A DNA stretch of 64,000 bases, from positions 23,114,286 through 23,178,285 of the forward strand of contig NC_037674.1 in the NCBI RefSeq assembly GCF_003255815.1. The letters are read 5' to 3'. Within the stretch, counting starts at the first letter, position 1. The number at the start of each line of letters is the position of its first letter. Positions 46,131 to 57,847 of the stretch are shown in pieces. Below the pieces are notes generated by a model. It saw only the letters and a program-made list of their open reading frames with translations, was not told the origin of the DNA and did not search any database. Position numbers and translations under genes: made by a program. This stretch comes from Theropithecus gelada. Its lineage: Eukaryota; Chordata; Mammalia; Primates; Cercopithecidae.

Positions 46131-47176
46131 CTGGGATTGTAGTTCCTATCACACAGACGGTGGCCCGAAGTAAGTAACAGATGACCAGAGTAAAGTCTGC
46201 ACCACAGTGTTCTCTAGTTAATGCCACAGTTTATTAGCACTAGCTTTTATAAAACACTTTGAAAATCTGAAGGCGGCGATGCAGGGGGTGTGGAAGAAAA
46301 ATGAGGCAAAAGCTTTCTGGTCTGTGCATGGTATTGGCCAAATGAATTTGTTATTTTAGAGCATCACAAGGTTTGTTTCTTTGTGCCTTTCCCTGGGTCA
46401 TGTGAAAAAGTCTTCCAGTTGACGCTGTATTCAAAGCAGTGGTTACATGTTCATCCAGTCATCATTTTAAAGTAAATTAGAAGACATGTTTTTCTATTCT
46501 GTATTTAGATGTTAGACTGGCTAAATTGGAGCAGAAAGGAAGAGAAGGAAAGCGGGGAGAAACGAGTAAAAATGAGAAGTATAGTTTACATTAGCTTGTC
46601 TATGAAGCACCAAAAAAGTCACGAAATTTCATATTTTAGCAGCTAGAGAAAAGGTGTCCTCCTGCAGTTCACGTTTTTATGAATTTTATCGCTAAGCTTT
46701 TCATACCCACCTTGATTTATTAGCCTTTCTCAGCATTATATCTTATGGACCTGACAGAAGAACACAGTGCGATGAAACATCTGGTAAATTTTCCCAGATC
46801 CTATTATGAAATATCTTCAATTTTCAATTCAGTGAAAAGTAAACAAGTCATTGTCTTCCCCAGAAGTGATTCACTTTGCTGTCAGAACCCACGGGCTGTA
46901 GGCGATAGAGGTTTCAGAGTCCTTCCTCGGGCCGATGGGCACATGGGGCCCCATCTTTTGCAGTCCGGGTTAGCGGGAGGGGTCAGGAAACTCTTGGATG
47001 CTTCACCTAAACAAAGACATCTGCTTGCTCAGTGAATGGGTCATTTTTTAATTTTCAAGTAATGTGCTTTGTTGTTGTTCAGAGGTCACTTATGAATTGA
47101 CATTACATCAGCAAATAGTAATTTGCTTAATTTCTGCAAAAATACCTCGTTTCATTTCCATTCCAACTTTTCAACC

Positions 47177-47179
<3 letters not shown>
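46131..47179. other. Repeat-poor unique segment with a CpG cluster
   Basis: No transposon or exon recognised. 46885-46982 contains six CpG dinucleotides (CACGGG, GGCGAT, CTCGGG, GCCGAT, TCCGGG, AGCGGG) in an otherwise CpG-poor region. The overlapping 96-codon ORF at 46745-47035 has no recognisable domain. Confidence 0.4.

Positions 47180-47223
<44 letters not shown>
47179..47223. repeat. (CA)21 microsatellite
   Basis: An uninterrupted CA run of about 43 bases. Confidence 0.98.
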
Positions 47224-47225
<2 letters not shown>

Positions 47226-49993
47226 CATGGCTAGGCTTGAAAAAGACAATGCAGATAATGTGGCCACCTACAGCTGCTTGTTGTATTACATTGCCAGCTT
47301 CTTTCTCAAAGGAAAGCATTCCAGCAGATCTTTCTGACAGCAGTCTGTCCTGGACTTAAATTAAAATGCACATTTCTGAAAACTTTTTATTCATTAAACA
47401 GAAAACGATGCCCAATAGCTGGAAAAGATACTATCAGCTTGGTATTTCAGGAGATTCTTTTTTCAACAGGCATGTTTATAGACATAACATATAGAGATAC
47501 TAAGCAGATACACTTGACTGACAGACAGGGAGGCCTGAACCATAAGGACTTCAAACAAGCACGTACTAGCTTCAAGTGCACTGAGCATCTGCCAAGAGAC
47601 TGAATGACTCAGAACCAGATGATTTTATAACAACACATATGGAGAAACTGAGGTCGAATGTGGGAAAGAAATTTAGTTAGCGTTTCACATAAGTGATATC
47701 AGTGTGGTGCAAACAATTCAGATGTTAGAAAGTGGGGGGAAAAAAGGCAAAGATAAATGCTTCCAAAATTTGAGTGGGTTGGCTTGATTCTGAAATCACT
47801 GCAGCAACTCCATTACAGAGGCTCAGAAATGGTCCACAGCAGGACATCTGAACTGTGGCTAGCATCTGATCCATTCGAATCGTCAGAGGCGGTCTCCACA
47901 GTTCACAAAGATAATCTCGATGATTGAATCTTATTAATATCACCCATGTCAATTACAGTGCTGGCCACGTAATACGCATTCAAGAAATGTTTATGCAAGA
48001 AAGGGTGGAATTGTTTTCATCATTTTGGATCATACCTTCTACATCAACTGTGTACTTCCTGCTTTTCTTCTTCCATTTGAAGCTGAATGAAGACAGAGGG
48101 GGATCCACCCCTCCCTAAATCTTCCTCCTTGAAACAAATGAGCCTGCTGGAAACCCTGAGTCTCTGGCACCATTGTTAATACAGTTTCTCTGTCTTTCTC
48201 TCCTTTTGATTTCACCTTAATAAGCCCTAAGCCTATTAATGCTTGTACCTGGGGAAGCCAGCAAGGGGAGAAGAAGGAACACCACCTGCATTTTGACCTT
48301 CCTTTTCTCCAGGAGCCAAATTATGTTATTTTTGTAAAAGCATCCTCCTTTTTTTCCTAGTTATCTCTCGGAGATGATGGTGGGTCTCCTCCGTGTGGGG
48401 GCTGCTTATCTTGGTGGGGGTCTGGTGGTGGACTTTTAAAGCTGGTCCAAGCTGAGCTGGCTGTCTGCAATTCTTTGTGCTATGTATTTACTTTTTTTTA
48501 AAAAAAGGAAGAATCTATTGCTGTCTCCTCTGGTGTAGCAAATGTGAGTGAACATTTTCATTTTCAGCTCCAGTTTCTTCATCCCTTGCAGTGGAAGAAA
48601 GACAGTAGGCCAGGAAACTCAGAACTTCCCAGGCCCCACACTCATGCTCAGCTTTATGGTAAATATTGTAATACTGCCCCAGGAAAGTAGGACACAGGCG
48701 TGGGAGAATGTCTAAAGGCAGTCTGAGTGCGCTCCAGTCAGTAGTATTTTCTTCTATGACAAATAGTTATCCTTTTGGTGAAACCTGTTTAAAAATGCGA
48801 ATCCAGGTTTGTTATAGTTGGCCTCAGCCAGCAAGCCTGCAGGCCTGCCAGGCCGAGCAGCCATGTGTGACCCTGTTCCTTGAAAACAGCTTCACCCAGG
48901 GGTCAGGCGTCTTGTGGAAGAAGGGTTTGCTACATTATAAAACCAAGGCAGTGGAGGCCAGAGCTAAGAGCAAGTGGCCTTGGAGTTTTCTTATTTGATA
49001 TGAAAAAATTGGCAAGGCCTATTTTGCGGGGAGATCAGGGTTCAAAAAACAGTGGTCAGGAAACACTGGATAAGGCTAAACTTAGTGGTACAGAGAACTT
49101 TGATTCCTCCACCAGCCTCTTCATCTGGGATCAGATAGGAGAGCTGGTGTAAAAGCAAGCAGCCAGCGGTAAAGTGTTGAATATGAATGTGCGGGCTCAT
49201 CATTGGCTGGCTGCTGAGTGGGGTCATCTTTGTGGCCAGAACTGCTGTCTGTTAGCTCAGTTTGATTGCATGGGCCTTGCTGGCCTGGAGGAAGCAGTGA
49301 CAGAGGCAGACCCATGCTTATCCAACCTCAGTGCCCATAATAGAGAAAAATTAAAGTAACAACTGAAAAATAAAAAAAGAAAAACAAAAAATGGCGACAC
49401 AGCCAGGCAAGAAGCAAATGAAGACAGGATGGCTCTGAGCTGTGTACTCTCCTTTTTTTCTTATTGTAGGCTAAACTATGTTCTATAGAATGCTGAACTT
49501 CCACAAACATCTAACCTAAATATCCCCTGTATTAGGAAAACAAAGTCAAATTTCATAAAAAATGAATTAAAAGGGAGCCCAAAATACTATTTTCTGAAAC
49601 TGAAGGCAGCTTTTTGAGTATAATGAGTAGGGTGTCTATGTGTGCAAAGATTAAGAGTGAGGGCAGGTAGCACACTTTTATTTAAAGGATTCCTGGTTAG
49701 GGAGGTAAGGGTATGGCCAAGAATGGGATTCTCAAGACAAGAGAAGCTAAATTACTGTGCACAGTAAGGCAATAATAACAAGAACTTGCTGTCACGTGAA
49801 ATGAGGTTTTCATTTCCTCTGTTGCAGTCTCAGTAACAGGGTAGGGAAGAGAAGAGTGGACAGGAGATTCAATGAGGAAAGCATAGGTCCCAGCAATAAG
49901 ATGAGGAAGCCAGGGCCCAAGGAAGGTGCTCTCAGGACAGGATGATGGGGATGTGCCAATACTGAGAACTCAGCAACTATGACGTTGCATAAC
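47224..49993. other. Repeat-poor unique segment
   Basis: Only one short L2/MIR-like end at 47957-48002 (CAGTGCTGGCCACGTAATAC, GCATTCAAGAAATGTTTATG) was recognised. GGTGGGGGTCTGGTGGTGG lies at about 48414. No exon is supported; ORFs at 48708-49152 overlap in two frames without recognisable domains. Confidence 0.4.
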
Positions 49994-50351
49994 TGCTGTG
50001 GTTTGAATGTGTGTTCCCCCAAATTCATGTGTTGAAATCCCAACCCCGCTGGGATGGTATTGGGAGGTGGTACCTTTGGGGAGGTGATTAAATCACGGGG
50101 CAGAGCCCTGATGAATAGAGTTAGTGCCCTTATAAAAGAGACCCCAGAAAGCTCCCTTACCCCTTCCACCATGTGAGGTCTCAGCAAGAAGATGGCTGTC
50201 TATGAACTAGGAAGTGGGTCCTCCCTAGACACCAAATCTGCCTTGATCTTGAATGTCTCGGCCTCCAGGATTGTGAGAGGTAAATATCTGTTGTGTACAA
50301 GCCCCTGAGTTTATGGTATTTTTGTTACAGCAGCCTGAACAGACTAAGACA
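49994..50351 (+). mobile_element. MLT1A-type MaLR LTR (solo)
   Basis: TGCTGTGGTTTGAATGTGTG, AATTCATGTGTTGAAATCCC, GGAGGTGATTAAATCACGGG, TAGTGCCCTTATAAAAGAGA, CCTTCCACCATGTGAGGTCT, AAGATGGCTGTCTATGAACT and CAGCCTGAACAGACTAAGAC match MLT1A closely from end to end (about 358 bp). No internal MaLR sequence adjoins it. Confidence 0.9.
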
Positions 50352-51319
50352 ACAAATGCTACAATCACTCTCCGGCTTTCCTCACACCTTAAAAAGAGCT
50401 TGAAGAGCCATTAAGTTTAGGATCCACCAGGTGACGAGGCTGCTTTGGGTACACTGTGCTCACACTGCAGGTCACAGGGACCCAGAGGCCAGAGAGGACT
50501 GAGAAAGTGAGCCAGGTTGGGAGAATGCTGTCAGGTGATACCAGGACACATGGGGACCATCTAGGAATTCTCAGAAATGTCCCCCAAAACAGTCAAAAGC
50601 ATGGTCATCAAAATGAGGAATGAGCTGAAGCTATCTTACTTTAATAATTAAGCCAAAGTGAACCCAGAAGGCTGGGAATTGGGAAGACTGTGTCACGTGG
50701 CCACAGACACTGCTCATATTGATGAAAAACATAGAAACCATGTTGTTCTGTGAGCACAATGGTGCCCACGTGCACACCAGGATAGACAAACACCTAGTTT
50801 CAGAAATGCTGATTCGGCTGTCCCTCCCGTCTTCCATAATTCCTGGCCCACTTCCTCATCTCCCTGCCTCCTCTCCTGTAATCTTCTCCTCACATCTCCC
50901 TGGCTGTGTAGCAATTAGCAAGCCTGGCGGTGCAGGTCCTGCAGAGCCTGGCGGCTACACCGTCAGTCAGCAGCTTTGTGCCAGCCAAGGAGTGTGGGAG
51001 GTTGTGATGATTTATTGAATTTATTGTTTCTACTAATATGAGTAAACAGGCCAAACTACTTTTTAAAAACCAGAAGTGAAACTACTTCTCCCTGGAAATC
51101 ATTAATATAAAATAAAATGATTGGTGGAGAGCTTTAATGTAATATCATGCTAAATGTATAATAGCACAAGGTTAAATTGCTTTCTGCTATCTGTTCTTTT
51201 TGTCTTACAGTCTAACACTCTGTATGATATTATCATTAAACCACATAAAATGTTACTTCCTCATTGTCCTGAGATTTGAGTAAATACTTTATTTTGGTTC
51301 TTTAAGTTGTTATTTTTTT
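50352..51319. other. Unique sequence, no gene seen
   Basis: GC-moderate to about 51000, then AT-rich. Opposing ORFs at 50631-51018 have no recognisable domain. Confidence 0.35.
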
Positions 51320-51344
51320 GGGGGGGAGTGGGGGTGGGCGCTTA

Positions 51345-52036
51345 TTTCTATTTTTAAAATTTATTATTACTGAATTAAATGTACATATAAATAATGAGCT
51401 TAGAAAAATATATTCACCCGTGAAACCACTACCCTAATCAAGGCATAGAGTATCTCCATCATCCCAGAAAGTGGCCTTATGTTCCTTTCCAGTTACTCCT
51501 AACCAAAGCCATCCCCTGCAAGGTCACCACTGTTTCCATTTCAAAGATTAGTTCAGTCTGTTGCCGAACTTCATATAAACAGGAGCATGCTGTATGTAGT
51601 CTTTGGTGTCTGATTCCTTTGCCTCACAGGTTTTTAATATTCATTCATGTTGGTGTATGCCCCAATGATTTGTTCATTTTTATTGCTGAGTCCTATTCCA
51701 TTATATACATGTAACACAATGTGTATATTCATCCTACTGTTGACGGACATTTGGGGAGTTTCCAGTTTGGAACTATTGTGATTAAAAGCTGCTATAAAGG
51801 TTCTTATGCAAGTCTTTTTGTAGGTATGTTTTCATTTGTCTTGGGTAGGAGTAGAATTGCAAGATCAAAGAGTAGACGTATGTTTAACATTAAAAGGAAC
51901 TGCCAAACAGTTTTCCAAAGTACTCACAACGTTTTTCATTTCTACCAGCACAATATGAGAGCTCTGGTTGTTCCACATCCTTGATGCCTTCTTTGATGGT
52001 AGCCATTCTAGTAGATGTGAAATGACGTTTCGTTGT
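51345..52036 (-). mobile_element. L1M 3' region, reverse strand, part 1
   Basis: TATTCACCCGTGAAACCACT, TTCATATAAACAGGAGCATG, GTCCTATTCCATTATATACA, GTTGACGGACATTTGGGGAG, AACTGCCAAACAGTTTTCCA and ATTCTAGTAGATGTGAAATG are the reverse-complement landmarks of an L1M 3' UTR and ORF2 C-terminus. An MST LTR interrupts it at 52037. Confidence 0.9.
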
Positions 52037-52463
52037 TGATGTAGTTTGGATGTTTGTCCCCTCCAAATTTCATGTTGAAACATGATCCCTGGTGTTGGAG
52101 GTGAGGCTTAGTGGAGGTGCCTTGGTCATGGCGGCAGATCCCTCATGAATGGCTCGGTGCCCTACTTGCAGTAAAGAATGAGTTCTAACTCTATTAGCTA
52201 ATGTGAGAGCTAGCTGGTTGAAAGAGTTTGGCATCTCCTCCTCCCTCTCTCTCTTGCTCTCTCCCTCACCATATGATACGCCTGCCCCGCCTTCACCATC
52301 CACCATGATTGTAAGCTTCCTGAGACCTCACTAGAAGCAGATGCCAGCACCACGCTTTTTGTACAGTCTGCAGAACTGTGAGCCGAAATAAACCCCTTTT
52401 CTTTATAAATTACCTGGCTAGCCTCAGATGTTCTTTTACAGCAACACAAAATGGACTAACACA
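52037..52463 (+). mobile_element. MST-type MaLR LTR inserted in L1M
   Basis: TGATGTAGTTTGGATGTTTG, TCCCCTCCAAATTTCATGTT, a CTCTCTCTTGCTCTCTCCCT block, GCCTTCACCATCCACCATGA, CAGAACTGTGAGCCGAAATA, AACCCCTTTTCTTTATAAAT and ACAAAATGGACTAACACA. It is diverged from MSTA/MSTB but complete; no clear 5-bp duplication remains. Confidence 0.85.
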
Positions 52464-52830
52464 ATTACAGACTTAATTTTTATTTCCCTTATGATGATGT
52501 TGATCCTATTTCCATGTGATTATTGGCTATTTGCATATTTTGTTTTGAGAAATCTCTATGCAAATTTTTTTCCATTTCATTGTTGAGCTATTATCTTTTT
52601 ATGTTATGGTTATTTATAGATGTATTTACACGTTCTAGATAAAGTCCTACTATGTTCTCCAGTCTGTGGCTTACCTATTTATTTTCTTAACAGTACTTTT
52701 TAATGAGAATTTTTTAGTTTTGACAAAGTCTAGTTTATCAACTTTTTTCTTTTATATGTAGCATTTCTTCATTTCCTCTAGGCAATCTTCACTTACCTGT
52801 TTGAGTGGTTTTTCCGCTGAATCTTAAACA
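52464..52830 (-). mobile_element. L1M ORF2 region, reverse strand, part 2
   Basis: TTTCCCTTATGATGATGTTG, GATTATTGGCTATTTGCATA, CCAGTCTGTGGCTTACCTAT, TTTTTAGTTTTGACAAAGTC and CTAGTTTATCAACTTTTTTC continue the element of 51345-52036 on the other side of the MST LTR. Confidence 0.88.
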
Positions 52831-52930
52831 AAAAATTTAAGAAGTGTTCTCAATAATAAAAATGCCAGATTACCTATGATTTTAAATATATCTCTTTATT
52901 TTTATTATTTTAATTTTAGTTGCCCAAATG

Positions 52931-53124
52931 CAGTGGTGTGCTGGTAAACTGATTTCAGGTTGGGCAGGGGAAGCCCTGATTTATAGTATTTGTCAATTTC
53001 CATGGTGTGCATACTGCCACCATGGCTGATTTTAAACTGTGATTTAACAACTGGCTCACAAAATTCCTGAATATTTGACAGTGGGCTCTCATTAGCTATT
53101 ATGAGCCCCTCCAGCACACCACTG
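52931..53124. mobile_element. hAT-like MITE with perfect 14-bp terminal inverted repeats
   Basis: The left end CAGTGGTGTGCTGG (52931-52944) and right end CCAGCACACCACTG (53111-53124) are exact inverse complements. CAAATG flanks the element directly on both sides (52925-52930 and 53125-53130). It is 194 bp long with no coding capacity. The CAG...CTG ends resemble hAT-Charlie MITEs, though hAT elements normally leave 8-bp duplications. Family not named. Confidence 0.8.
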
Positions 53125-53130
53125 CAAATG

Positions 53131-54135
53131 TCACATGAAAACATGTGGCCAAAGATAAACCCTTAGGGAAACATTGTTTCCAGGAACACTAGAAAGATGC
53201 CATGTTTTGAGAGACACTTGGTCACCCAAATTGGAGCAACAGTGACCATGACTGACCTCAGAGTCAGATCTGACTTCCAGCTATGGTTCATATACACAGA
53301 AGTGCAGATCAGAGTGATGGGAAAGCCAAAAATTCAACACTGAAAATGATAAACCCACTGTCCTGGTAAATTAGTTTAAGAGTAGAGGGTCTGCTGATAC
53401 TCCAATTACTGATAAGATGAAGAGGCAACTATCACCTGAAAATTCTAAAAGGAAACTGTATGGGAAACTGGAGGACCTCATAGGCTGGGGCAAGAGAATA
53501 GACACTGACACTGTAGACAAAGGGAGCAGAGTAGAGACCGACAGGGAACGACTCAGGAAGCCTCGGGACCCACAGATGTATCTTCTACTAGTAAGTTCAC
53601 CCGGAGTAGGAATTGAACGTTAAACCACAAACGCCAGTGAGAAGGTAAGTGGATATGTATCATCCACCCCTGCTGTGGCGAGGGACATGCTGACGTTACA
53701 CCACAAGAAAGGACCGTGGGCTCAAAACACCTTTGAGTAACAAGGAAGAGTCTCATACATTACTTTCTTTCCATCAAAAAGATAAGAAAATTCATAGTAA
53801 TCTCCTACCATGGTAGTGAAGAAAAAGAGGCATTTCACAGCAATCATTCTGCAACGAATTTTCATATTAGAGTGGGGAAAGCCTAGAGATTTACAGCTGC
53901 ATATGGTTCTCTGTAGCAGCAATAACAGAAATAGGGAGCAGGGAACATATTTTGAAAAACCTATATTCTTTTAAAACTAAGCTTTGACCAATTATAGACA
54001 GATTTGGACGCATTTCCAGTTTAAATAAAGTTATTTTATGAAATATACTATATGTGCATATATATACATATATTTATATTTAACTTAGTTTAAATCGTAA
54101 CAAAATGAATCCACTTATACTCACTAACGAGCTTA
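53131..54135. other. Unique sequence, no gene seen
   Basis: Nothing recognised apart from a TATATA-rich patch at 54045-54075. Confidence 0.35.
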
Positions 54136-54137
54136 TA

Positions 54138-54434
54138 TAGTTGTCCTTCTGTATTCATGGGTTCAGTATCTGCCTGCAGATTCTGCAATCCACAGATTAC
54201 AAATATTTTTTAAAAAACAATTAAAAAATTACAAAATTCAAAATTTTAAAATAGTACAAGAACTATTTTCATAGCATTTACATTGTATTAGGTATTCTAG
54301 AGATGATTTAAAGTATATGGGAGGATGTGCATAGGTTATGCAAGTTCTCTGCCATTTTATATAAGGGACTTGAGTATGGGGGATTTCGGTATCCACAAGG
54401 AATGAATCCTTCATGGAATACCAAGGAACAGCTG
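54138..54434 (+). mobile_element. MER2-like TcMar-Tigger element with TA target duplication
   Basis: Starts (C/T)AGTTGTCCTTCTGTATTCATGGG-like and ends ATACCAAGGAACAGCTG. Internally it has TCCACAGATTACAAATATTT, AGATGATTTAAAGTATATGG, GGAGGATGTGCATAGGTTAT and CCATTTTATATAAGGGACTT. Both sides carry TA (54136-54137 and 54435-54436), as expected for mariner-type insertion. About 297 bp; no transposase. Confidence 0.82.
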
Positions 54435-54436
54435 TA

Positions 54437-55774
54437 TAATAAAACTTCCCTAGTGCCAGTACTTGATATTCATCCCTTGATCCAGTTTCCCCACTTCCCT
54501 CCATTCATAGAGGAAACTTTTCTTCATTTCAGGCCCCAGTGGTTTTCCTAACTCTACTATCTGCTCAGTCATGAACTAAAAAGATGTTGTTGTTGTTTTA
54601 TAATTTATCCCACAGTTTTATGTGTCCTATATTAAGAGATATTTCTTTCACACTAGTGTGTCAAATTTTTAGAAACAGGAAGTCTGTATATTTTTAGGAT
54701 CACTAAATAATAGGCTTGTAGGGGATCTGCTCATCAAGGTGCCCCCACCCACGTGCTCTTTCTCAGAGAAGCTGCCCCACCCTCTCCAGCACAGCAAGCT
54801 GCAGAGCCTTGACCTCATGCACACCCCACTCCTGTTTACAGCTGATTACATGAAGCTTAGACACCTGAAACAAGCAGGACTTGATAATAGGAAAATGGAG
54901 ATCTAAGTAGCTCATCTTGGCTACTGGGTTTAAGAAGTTATGTAGGACTGGGGCTGAGGGTACTGCTTTCTCTCATATTTACTCTCTTCTGCAGAGAGGA
55001 AGGATGAAGGGGAGGGACTTTCTAGTCTAACTCCCTCATGATTCCTAGTTGTACTTCTTGCTTATTGGTAATGTGTGCTGCTTTTTTATCTTTTCAATGA
55101 CTGTATCTTTTTTACATTTTTGTTTGAAAAGTTTTAATGAGGTTCTGTTTCTTAGGAACTAAGTTTCTCTGATAAAGACAAGCTCATGTTGGCTTGAGGA
55201 GAAAGAAAATTCTGATAGAAGCTACAGTGGCCCAATGTGAGAATACATGAGAGTCTAGCCAGGAAAACATCAACATCTTCGAGCATTTCCAACAGAGAGA
55301 ATTTAATGCAGGAAGCTGGTAACCCACGTGATAAGGGAGCTGAGCACCAGTCAGAAGATGATGAGAAACCCAGAGTTTAGCAACAGCAGGAAGTCACTAT
55401 CACACCTAGTCTAGAGGGACAAAGAGAGCAGGGGGTGTTACTGGAACCAAAGGTTTGGGTTTTGTTGGGGGTTGGGGTTCTGGAACCATGAAGGGCCTGT
55501 CTGGTGAGAGATGGAACCAAGACAGAGGCATAGCTACTGCCAAAGAAACCATCCATGGCACAGTGTGAGGGGAGAAATACTTCTGGACTTCTTCCTTTCC
55601 CCATTCTGCAATTTTCCTGTTAGTGTCTTCCACTAGGTAAATTCAGCCAGAAGCCAATTGACCCTGAGTACGATAATGTGGAGAAGAGCAGAGAAAGGAA
55701 AGAAATGAATCTAAGGTCCAGGACTGGTACAGTGTAGATGCAAGGCATTCTTTTCTCTTTGTCAGCAGAGTGAA
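54437..55774. other. Unique or unclassified old repeat sequence
   Basis: 55290-55640 (GAGAGAATTTAATGCAGGAA, CCCATTCTGCAATTTTCCTG, GTAAATTCAGCCAGAAGCCA) resembles a dispersed old repeat whose name I cannot give. The rest is unique. Confidence 0.35.
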
Positions 55775-56115
55775 ATAATCATGAATATCATGTATATGGA
55801 AACAACTTAAGTGGCCAACGATAGGTAAATGGTTAATTGGTTATAAAATATTATGTGGCCTTTAAAAATAATATTTAAAAGAATCTGCAATTATATGAGA
55901 AAACATATAGTTGAAGGTTATGTAAAAATTTAGAAAAATATTACATATAATTTCAGCTACTTAAATTTATGTAGAAAACAACTGCCAAGTATGTATATCA
56001 AAAGTTAAATATTGTTCTATTTTAAGATAATAGATCTTTGTATTTTCTTATTTATATATTTTTTTGTATTGGGAAAATTATCAACATTGAGCATCTATTA
56101 CTATTATAACTGGAA
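55775..56115 (+). mobile_element. Old L1 (L1M) 3' end
   Basis: GAAACAACTTAAGTGGCCAA, CGATAGGTAAATGGTTAATT, AAATATTATGTGGCCTTTAA and CATTGAGCATCTATTACTAT keep the order of the L1M 3' UTR (AACAACCTAAATGTCC, GGGGAATGGTTAAATAAA, TGAGCATGTATTACTTTTAT). Confidence 0.7.
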
Positions 56116-56419
56116 AAGATTATCTGTATCACCACTTGGAATATGGAATCCACCGGGGAAATGAACACAGCTCCCAGGAAGTTTATCTGCCATTTGGTGA
56201 CGTGACTATTAGAAATGATAGTCATGATGCTCTCATCTTCCTATAGTATTTTGCATTTTATGAAACACTTGTACTATTTTTTCTTTATAATCTCATGAAC
56301 TAGCTTTTCCTGTCTTGCAGAGAAAGAAATAAAAATGTTACAAGATAAGACTAGTACTAAAAGTGAGAGCCAAATTCGGAGCCTTGGTGTCCCTTGCCAA
56401 AGCACTCTGGGAGTCAGTA

Positions 56420-56770
56420 CTCTTCTCCAACTACTTCAGAGTTTCCTCTTTCAAGACACATGGTAGGAATATACATTTCCACTTCCTGGGAAGTGTGGTC
56501 ATGTGATGTGCCTTGGCCAATGAAATAGCAGCATAAATAATGTGTTTTACTTTCTGGTAGAAACTTAAAAGCTGGCGTACAATTAGTGACAGTCTCTTTC
56601 TACAATCATGGTCATTGTGGGAACACATCTAGAATGAAGCCTCCGTAAGCCTAGGCCTTTGAGAATCCCATCCATTCACCTGCTTTGGGCAATAATATAG
56701 CACGAACAAAAAATAAGCTCCATTGGGCTAAGACACTGAGATTTCAGGGATGTTTGTAAAGTCTAACCTA
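56420..56770 (+). mobile_element. Possible old LTR-like element
   Basis: GTGGTCATGTGATGTGCCTT, GGCCAATGAAATAGCAGCAT, GAATGAAGCCTCCGTAAGCC and CTAAGACACTGAGATTTCAG share the layout of the old MaLR-like element at 8840-9600 (CCAATGRRATG early, CCACTRAGATTT late). Confidence 0.4.
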
Positions 56771-57421
56771 ACCCATTTTGATCAAAACAGAACTTATTTT
56801 CTTCACAGCACTAAAATGTGTATCTGATATTTCTATTCACATCCAAAAATAATTCAGTAGTGACTACTTGTATAAACAGTCCATATACTGTACAAAAAAT
56901 AAAAATATCAGAGCAGAATAGTCAAAAATATATGTTTTATTTGTCTAGAATAACTTTATAAGTGATACAGAAGTAATTGTGTAAACTCAAAAAGAGATGG
57001 AAATAACAAATGTGGTTTGGAAAAAATCTCCTAGGCACTACTTTTTTGCCTTCTCTTCCTCTTCTCTTCTTTAAAAAATGTAAATTGGTTTCCTTCCTTC
57101 CTGTATCAAAAAGCCATTAAGGCAGACCCAAATATGTAGGTGATCTGAAGTAAGCAGGCTCAAGTAGGGGTTGGGCTTGCAAGCAAGGAGGGGGGCAGCC
57201 AGGTGGGGTCAAGAGATTGATTACATACCGGAAGACTTAGGTAGTGGGAACACTGGGTGACAGCTTTCTCACTGTCAAGGAAGAGAAGTACAAATATGAA
57301 AAGGAGAAAATTTAAAATAGACCCTGTGGTATTGGATTGGAATTGGAAGTAGCAGTGAGAATTCATGATTTTCACTGCAGTTGAAAAGTAAAGAATGAAA
57401 GAATGAATACTATCTACATAG

Positions 57422-57439
57422 ACACACACACACACACAC
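57422..57439. repeat. Short (CA)n tract
   Basis: ACACACACACACACACAC followed by GACTG. Confidence 0.9.
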
Positions 57440-57479
57440 GACTGATCCTCAGGTGTCAGGGGAAGAACAGGATATGTCT

Positions 57480-57847
57480 GAAAGTGAGTCTGGAAAACTT
57501 TTTGGGACAGAAAGTAAGGAAATGGTCAAAGAACGATGAGGAAATGCCCGGAGTTCACATACATAGGGTCTTTTATTGACCAAACTTGGGCAACTTGAGC
57601 ATCAAAATAAATAATAAGAATTGTTTATAATCCATTGAATTAACTAGAAAGCCAAGAGTCTAGACTGATATGAATAAAGAAATGAATAAATTCATCAGTG
57701 AAAAGGGAAAATTCTTCCTTATGACAGGAAGCCAACTAATAAATGTAGAAGGAATGACAGTATTGGAAAATAACCATTTAGCAACCATCACAATAATCAT
57801 TAATTTGGACAAGAAACATATTGATGAGTGCAAAAACATGTGGTTAT
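57480..57847 (+). mobile_element. Old L1 (L1ME-like) fragment left of the younger L1
   Basis: GGGTCTTTTATTGACCAAAC, TGGGCAACTTGAGCATCAAA and GAATAAATTCATCAGTGAAA resemble the 3' UTR of L1ME-type elements. Related sequence resumes after the younger L1, at 59306. Confidence 0.5.

Noticed and set aside
49810..50187. 125-codon minus-strand ORF
   Set aside because: It overlaps the MLT1A LTR in antisense and has no recognisable domain.
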